Shown: piece by piece, positions 59,839 to 64,000 of the stretch
How positions within the stretch are numbered: the stretch's first letter is position 1
Layout of the letters: each line of letters begins with the position of its first letter
Source of the DNA: Phycisphaerales bacterium
GTDB lineage: Bacteria > Planctomycetota > Phycisphaerae > Phycisphaerales > SM1A02
Assembly: GCA_009691805.1 (NCBI GenBank)
Contig: SIAK01000003.1
Span: 1 to 64,000 of the forward strand
Direction: 5' to 3'
Length of the DNA: 64,000 nucleotides
Notes under the pieces: model-generated
Databases searched by the model: none
What the model was told of the DNA's origin: nothing
What the model saw: only the letters and a program-made list of their open reading frames with translations
Made by a program: the position numbers and the translations under genes

Positions 59839-61854
59839 TCACTCCGCGCGACGCATCCACTCCGCTTCAAGCCCTTCGAGCTCGAGACGGAGTTTTTCAC
59901 GCTTCTGCATGAGTGCTTGTGACTTTGCGGGATCGCTCGCGATCGATGCGTTTCCGAATTCGAGATCGATCCCTTCGATCTCGAACGGAAGTTCCGCGAG
60001 CCGAGCTTCGAGCCGTTCTTGCGAAATTGCTTGGTGTGGTCCGCGTGCGCGCGGCGCTTTGTTCGCACGATCTTTCGTTGCAACAGGTGTTGGCGCAACA
60101 GCACGTTGCACTGGAGCATGGACTGCAACCTTGTGCGCAGGCTTGATCTCTTGCTTGGACGAAGTCTTTTTCGCCGCGGCAGCAGCGCTCGCTTCCTTGG
60201 CTGCGAGTTCCTTCTGCTTGCGGCTGTACGCCGAGTACGGACCCTCGAAGACGCTGGTGTTTCCGTCACCATCGATGATGAGCAGTTTCTGGCAGACCTG
60301 CTCGAGCAGTGCACGATCGTGGCTAATCAGAAGCACAACGCCTGAGCGATTGCGACCTTCGCCAAATCCCGTGAGCGCCTCTTCAAGCCGCTCCGCGCTT
60401 GGAATATCCAAGTGGTTCGTCGGCTCATCGAGAACAAGCAGATTTTTCGAACTCGCGACGAGTGAGGCGAGCACCAGTCGCGCCTTCTCACCACCAGAAA
60501 GATCACCGACAAGTTTCTCTTGCTCACTCCCTGTGAACATGAACGCGCCTGCGAGATTGCGCGCTTCTTGTTCGCTCGGTCGCGGTCCACCTTCGAGTGA
60601 ACGAATCGTGGATTGCAGATACTCGTAGACTTTCAGCATGCGATCAAGATGCGCATGCGATTGGCGGAACCAGCCAACTTCAAGACGCGGGCTCAGTTTG
60701 ATTGTGCCAGCGTCTAGTTCGAGGTCGCCCAAGATTGCGCGCACGAGCGTCGTCTTCCCTGCGCCGTTAGGCCCGATGATGCCGATGCGATCGCCAGGCT
60801 TTGCGACGAAATTGAGATCGTGAAAGAGCACGCGACTGCCGTAGGCTTTCGACAGTCCTTCGCCGACAAACGCAAAGTCGCCCAGCTCGGGTGGCTTCGG
60901 GAGTTCGAGCGCCATCGAGCCCATTTCAGGCGCGATTTCCTGCACATTCGTGTCAATGAACCGCTCGAGTCGCGTCTCGCGACCCTTTGCTTGTCGCGCG
61001 CGTTGACCCGCTTTGTATTTCAGAATGTACGCCTGCTCCGAGCGAATCTTGTCCTGCTGCTTCTCGAGCACACGCTCTTGCGAGAGTCGTCGCTCAGCAC
61101 GCAGCGCGCGGAACGCCTTGTAGTTCCCCGGATACTCACAGATGACGCCGCGATCGATCTCGATGATGCGATGGACGACTCTGTCAAGCAACCAACGATC
61201 GTGGGAAACGAGCAACACTGCGCCGCCGAATTCGGTGTCGAGAAAATCTTCGAGCCATTCGCGACCAGCGATATCCAAGTGATTCGTCGGCTCATCGAGA
61301 AGCAGAATGTCTGGCTCGCTGAGTAGCAATCGCGTCAGTCCCAAGCGCGCGCGTTGACCGCCACTCAATCCCGATGCGGGAAGGGTGAAGTCTGCATCGG
61401 TGAAACCAAGTCCGTGCAGCATCGCTTCGACACGATGCTCCACCGCGTATCCACCCGCGCGCTCAAGCGCTTCATCAAGATGCACTTGACGCGTCATGAG
61501 TCGATCAAGTTCCGCACCTTGCGCGTGCGCCATCAGTTCATACACATGCTCAAGTTCAACTTGCAAACGATCGCGATCCGCAAACGCGTCCATCGCTGCT
61601 TCAAGCAGAGTCCCCTCGGTCGGAATCTTTGGATCCTGCTCGAGGTATCCGATCGACGTTCCGCGCGCGATCTGCACCGAGCCAGAATCAGGCTGCAGTT
61701 TTCCTGCGATGAGCTTGAGGAGCGTGCTCTTGCCGCAACCGTTTCTTCCCACGAGCCCAATTTTTTCAGTGGGTTCAACCGCACCCGCGGCGCCGTCAAG
61801 AAGGACGCGAGTGCCGATGGTGTAGCGAAGATTGGAGAGCGTGATGATCGGCAT
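59839..61854 (-). CDS. ABC-F family ATP-binding protein
   Basis: Two ABC modules: LVGRNGCGKSTLLKLIAG/LSGGQRARLGLTRLLLSEPDILLLDEPTNHLD and IIGPNGAGKTTLVRAIL/LSGGEKARLVLASLVASSKNLLVLDEPTNHLD; likely start 61854. Confidence 0.95.
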   Translation of the reverse strand: MPIITLSNLRYTIGTRVLLDGAAGAVEPTEKIGLVGRNGCGKSTLLKLIAGKLQPDSGSVQIARGTSIGYLEQDPKIPTEGTLLEAAMDAFADRDRLQVELEHVYELMAHAQGAELDRLMTRQVHLDEALERAGGYAVEHRVEAMLHGLGFTDADFTLPASGLSGGQRARLGLTRLLLSEPDILLLDEPTNHLDIAGREWLEDFLDTEFGGAVLLVSHDRWLLDRVVHRIIEIDRGVICEYPGNYKAFRALRAERRLSQERVLEKQQDKIRSEQAYILKYKAGQRARQAKGRETRLERFIDTNVQEIAPEMGSMALELPKPPELGDFAFVGEGLSKAYGSRVLFHDLNFVAKPGDRIGIIGPNGAGKTTLVRAILGDLELDAGTIKLSPRLEVGWFRQSHAHLDRMLKVYEYLQSTIRSLEGGPRPSEQEARNLAGAFMFTGSEQEKLVGDLSGGEKARLVLASLVASSKNLLVLDEPTNHLDIPSAERLEEALTGFGEGRNRSGVVLLISHDRALLEQVCQKLLIIDGDGNTSVFEGPYSAYSRKQKELAAKEASAAAAAKKTSSKQEIKPAHKVAVHAPVQRAVAPTPVATKDRANKAPRARGPHQAISQERLEARLAELPFEIEGIDLEFGNASIASDPAKSQALMQKREKLRLELEGLEAEWMRRAE

Positions 61855-61940
61855 GAGAGGGGCGAAGGATAGCCGTCCGCGCGCGTAGGGGCGCGAAGAA
61901 AATCTCGCGCGAATGCAGCGCGAAACTGATAGGAGCGTGA

Positions 61941-62858
61941 TTAGCGATTCGGGACGGACTTGCCCGCGAAAGTCCAGATCCACGCGACGAGATTGCGTTC
62001 ACGGGGAGGAAGGACAGTGGTCGCGAGAAGTCGGAGCGCGCTTGGTCCGATCGCCGTGCCCAAGAGACTCCCGATCCAGAGCGTCATCGCTGCCAGCGTC
62101 ATGCGTGAAGTATGTGTGTAGGCAGCGATCACATCTTCCCAAGTTGGTTGCAAATTTTGCGCCCACAGAGGTGTATTCAACAGTTGGCTCATATCGTCTG
62201 CGGACACGTACCAGAAGATACAGAACGCCACCGTCGCGAGATTGCCCATCGCGATGCGCCGCACCCAACTTCCACGCATAAATATCACGCCTCCGAGCAT
62301 GCCGCTAAAGATCGCGGGCAGCAGCCCGAGGCACCCGATGGGCACGAGGGGAATGCCAAAACTCCAGAGGTCACAACTCGATGCCAGTAACGCTCCGCCG
62401 TCCGCGCTGTTCACCCACTCAATATCTGCGAGGGAGTAGTAACTGACGCTTGCGTTCACTGGCAAAATCTCTTTGCCCGCCGTGAAGAAACGCTTGATGA
62501 GAAACTCCAAGGGCACCATCTTCATGAACACGACGCAACCCAAGCACAGGAGAACCTGCACCATGAGGAAGAAGAGCGCAAGCATGAGCACCGCACTCGT
62601 GGCGAGCGTTTGCAACTGTCGGATCCACGGAGTTGCGGTTGGATACTCGAGCAGAGGGCTCGGTGTTCCGCACTCCATACATCGCGCGAAGAGGATCTTG
62701 CTCGCGAGATGCCGTTCGATCGGACTGCCTGCCATCGGATGCAAGCATGCGGCACACAATCGATCGCCCAAGACGACGCGATCAGTTCGCGTGGTCTCAT
62801 CATCGGCGTGCGCAGGAGTGGTGCTTGTCATGTGGTGGATCTCAACAGCAGGTTTCAT
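61941..62858 (-). CDS. Membrane protein with N-terminal zinc-ribbon-like motif
   Basis: CAACLHPM...ARCMECGTPSPL and several TM segments. Confidence 0.7.
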   Translation of the reverse strand: MKPAVEIHHMTSTTPAHADDETTRTDRVVLGDRLCAACLHPMAGSPIERHLASKILFARCMECGTPSPLLEYPTATPWIRQLQTLATSAVLMLALFFLMVQVLLCLGCVVFMKMVPLEFLIKRFFTAGKEILPVNASVSYYSLADIEWVNSADGGALLASSCDLWSFGIPLVPIGCLGLLPAIFSGMLGGVIFMRGSWVRRIAMGNLATVAFCIFWYVSADDMSQLLNTPLWAQNLQPTWEDVIAAYTHTSRMTLAAMTLWIGSLLGTAIGPSALRLLATTVLPPRERNLVAWIWTFAGKSVPNR

Positions 62859-63478
62859 TCTCGCCCGAAGAGCGCGCGCACGCGGGCACGGTTTTTTCGC
62901 CGCGCTGCTCGATTGACGAAGCGATCAAGCATAAGCGCGCTTCCAAGTACGACGGCGAGGAGGGTCAGCGCAAGCCCAAACATCGCAGCATCGATCATAT
63001 GGCTACTGAAATTCATCCCCATCGAGGTAGCCATGTGCCACAGCAGAAAGAAGGACGCAAGTGGAACCGCGACGATCGACCAGCGAAAAACCCGCTGGCG
63101 GTAGCTGAGGTGTGGGGAAGCGATGCAGACGCCGAGCCCACCGAGTATGCAGAAAAGAAGGTATGGAGTCTTGAAGAGAAGCCACGCTGTGTACAGCCAA
63201 AAATTGAGCATCTCATGCGTCAGCCACGCGTGGGTGCAGATCACGAGTGAAACCGAGCTTCCGAAAAACAAGAGCAGCGCGAAACCGATCCGACCAGTGA
63301 TGGACGAAAAATCAAACGCGACTCGAAGCGCGGCGCGATTCTTCCGTGCGCTGCGGGCGACAGTCGCGATACCGCAGTGTGGACACGTCGTAATCCACGA
63401 CCGCAAGCATGCAGACCAATGCCGCGCGCTTCGCGGAATTGCCGTTGAACAAGATGAACAGGCATGTTGCATAGGCAC
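62855..63478 (-). CDS. Membrane protein with N-terminal zinc-ribbon-like motif
   Basis: CSSCSTAIPRSARHW...TTCPHCGIATVARSARK and several TM segments; overlaps the next start (ATGA-type). Confidence 0.7.
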   Translation of the reverse strand: MPMQHACSSCSTAIPRSARHWSACLRSWITTCPHCGIATVARSARKNRAALRVAFDFSSITGRIGFALLLFFGSSVSLVICTHAWLTHEMLNFWLYTAWLLFKTPYLLFCILGGLGVCIASPHLSYRQRVFRWSIVAVPLASFFLLWHMATSMGMNFSSHMIDAAMFGLALTLLAVVLGSALMLDRFVNRAARRKNRARVRALFGRE

Positions 63479-63525
63479 TCAATGGCGATGGGAATAGCCG
63501 CCATCATGCTACCTTCCCGTCCCCA

Positions 63526-63921
63526 ATGTTCCTTCGTCGCGTCAACCCACTCCGCCGCATCGTGCTCGTCGTGCTCGCACCTGCAGTCGCGGTCGGCGTT
63601 TTCTGGTGGACGGGAAAGCTCGACATGCCCACGCGCGACAGCGTGAGCGCGTTTGTGCACGAGTCGCTCGTGCTCGCAGCGCAGGGAAAGCCGCTTGGAT
63701 TGACAGAACCTGTTGCGACGGGATTTCTCGGGCGAACGATCGGCGTCGATGGAGTCAATGGTGCGACGATCGATGTTGTTGAGGGCGACTTGACGGGCAC
63801 CGGAGCGACGCACGGAGCGACGGTTCGCCTGCGCGATGGTCGCGCGATCTTGCTTGGCATTGACGCGACGGGCGGATCCCCCGAGCGATATCGCATCACA
63901 GTGATCACTGAAGGAAAGTGA
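63526..63921 (+). CDS. Small secreted/membrane-anchored hypothetical protein
   Basis: MFLRRVNPLRRIVLVVLAPAVAVGVFWWTGKLDMP N-terminal TM; codon bias consistent with coding. Confidence 0.6.
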   Translation: MFLRRVNPLRRIVLVVLAPAVAVGVFWWTGKLDMPTRDSVSAFVHESLVLAAQGKPLGLTEPVATGFLGRTIGVDGVNGATIDVVEGDLTGTGATHGATVRLRDGRAILLGIDATGGSPERYRITVITEGK

Positions 63922-63943
63922 ATTGCGCGATGGAGTTGCTCGC

Positions 63944-64000
63944 ATGAAAATCTGGTTAAACGGTCAACTCTGCGATCGCAGCGACGCGCGCATCAATGTT
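63944..64000 (+). CDS. Start of a class IV aminotransferase-like gene (truncated by window)
   Basis: MKIWLNGQLCDRSDARINV resembles the N-terminus of D-amino-acid/branched-chain aminotransferases. Confidence 0.55.
   Translation, partial: MKIWLNGQLCDRSDARINV

Overview
This is a 64 kb, gene-dense, high-GC bacterial chromosome segment. It is probably from the Planctomycetota (Phycisphaerae-like), inferred from a DUF1501 plus DUF1549/DUF1553 pair, GC-type dockerin-like repeats, a PEP-CTERM-type tail and an exported pseudopilin-like protein. Recognisable housekeeping genes are prfB, smpB, dxr, an rseP-like M50 protease, rne/rng, a PTS enzyme I, dnaK, queE, an RluB/RsuA-type pseudouridine synthase, nuoB, an ABC-F ATPase, a class I aminotransferase and an ECF sigma/anti-sigma pair. 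Also present are a tricorn-type protease, GH63-like and debranching glycosidases, an aldose epimerase, a sulfotransferase, and tRNA-Gly(GCC), tRNA-Ser(UGA) and tRNA-Leu(GAG). No CRISPR array, prophage or transposase was recognised. The points most worth a second look are: (1) prfB appears to need the classical +1 frameshift, but the slippery site reads CUU-UAA-C instead of CUU-UGA-C; (2) a possible structured leader RNA precedes a 51-codon ORF and ends near a 16-bp hairpin (about 6760-7173, minus); (3) an ARPP-1-like gene is divergent from an NrtR-like regulator whose Nudix box is not recognisable, with a palindrome between them; (4) the RNase E/G homologue carries an IF2_N-like domain in its C-terminal tail; (5) several short tandem repeats start at or contain the stop codon of a gene. 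All assignments are from reading the sequence; no searches were run.
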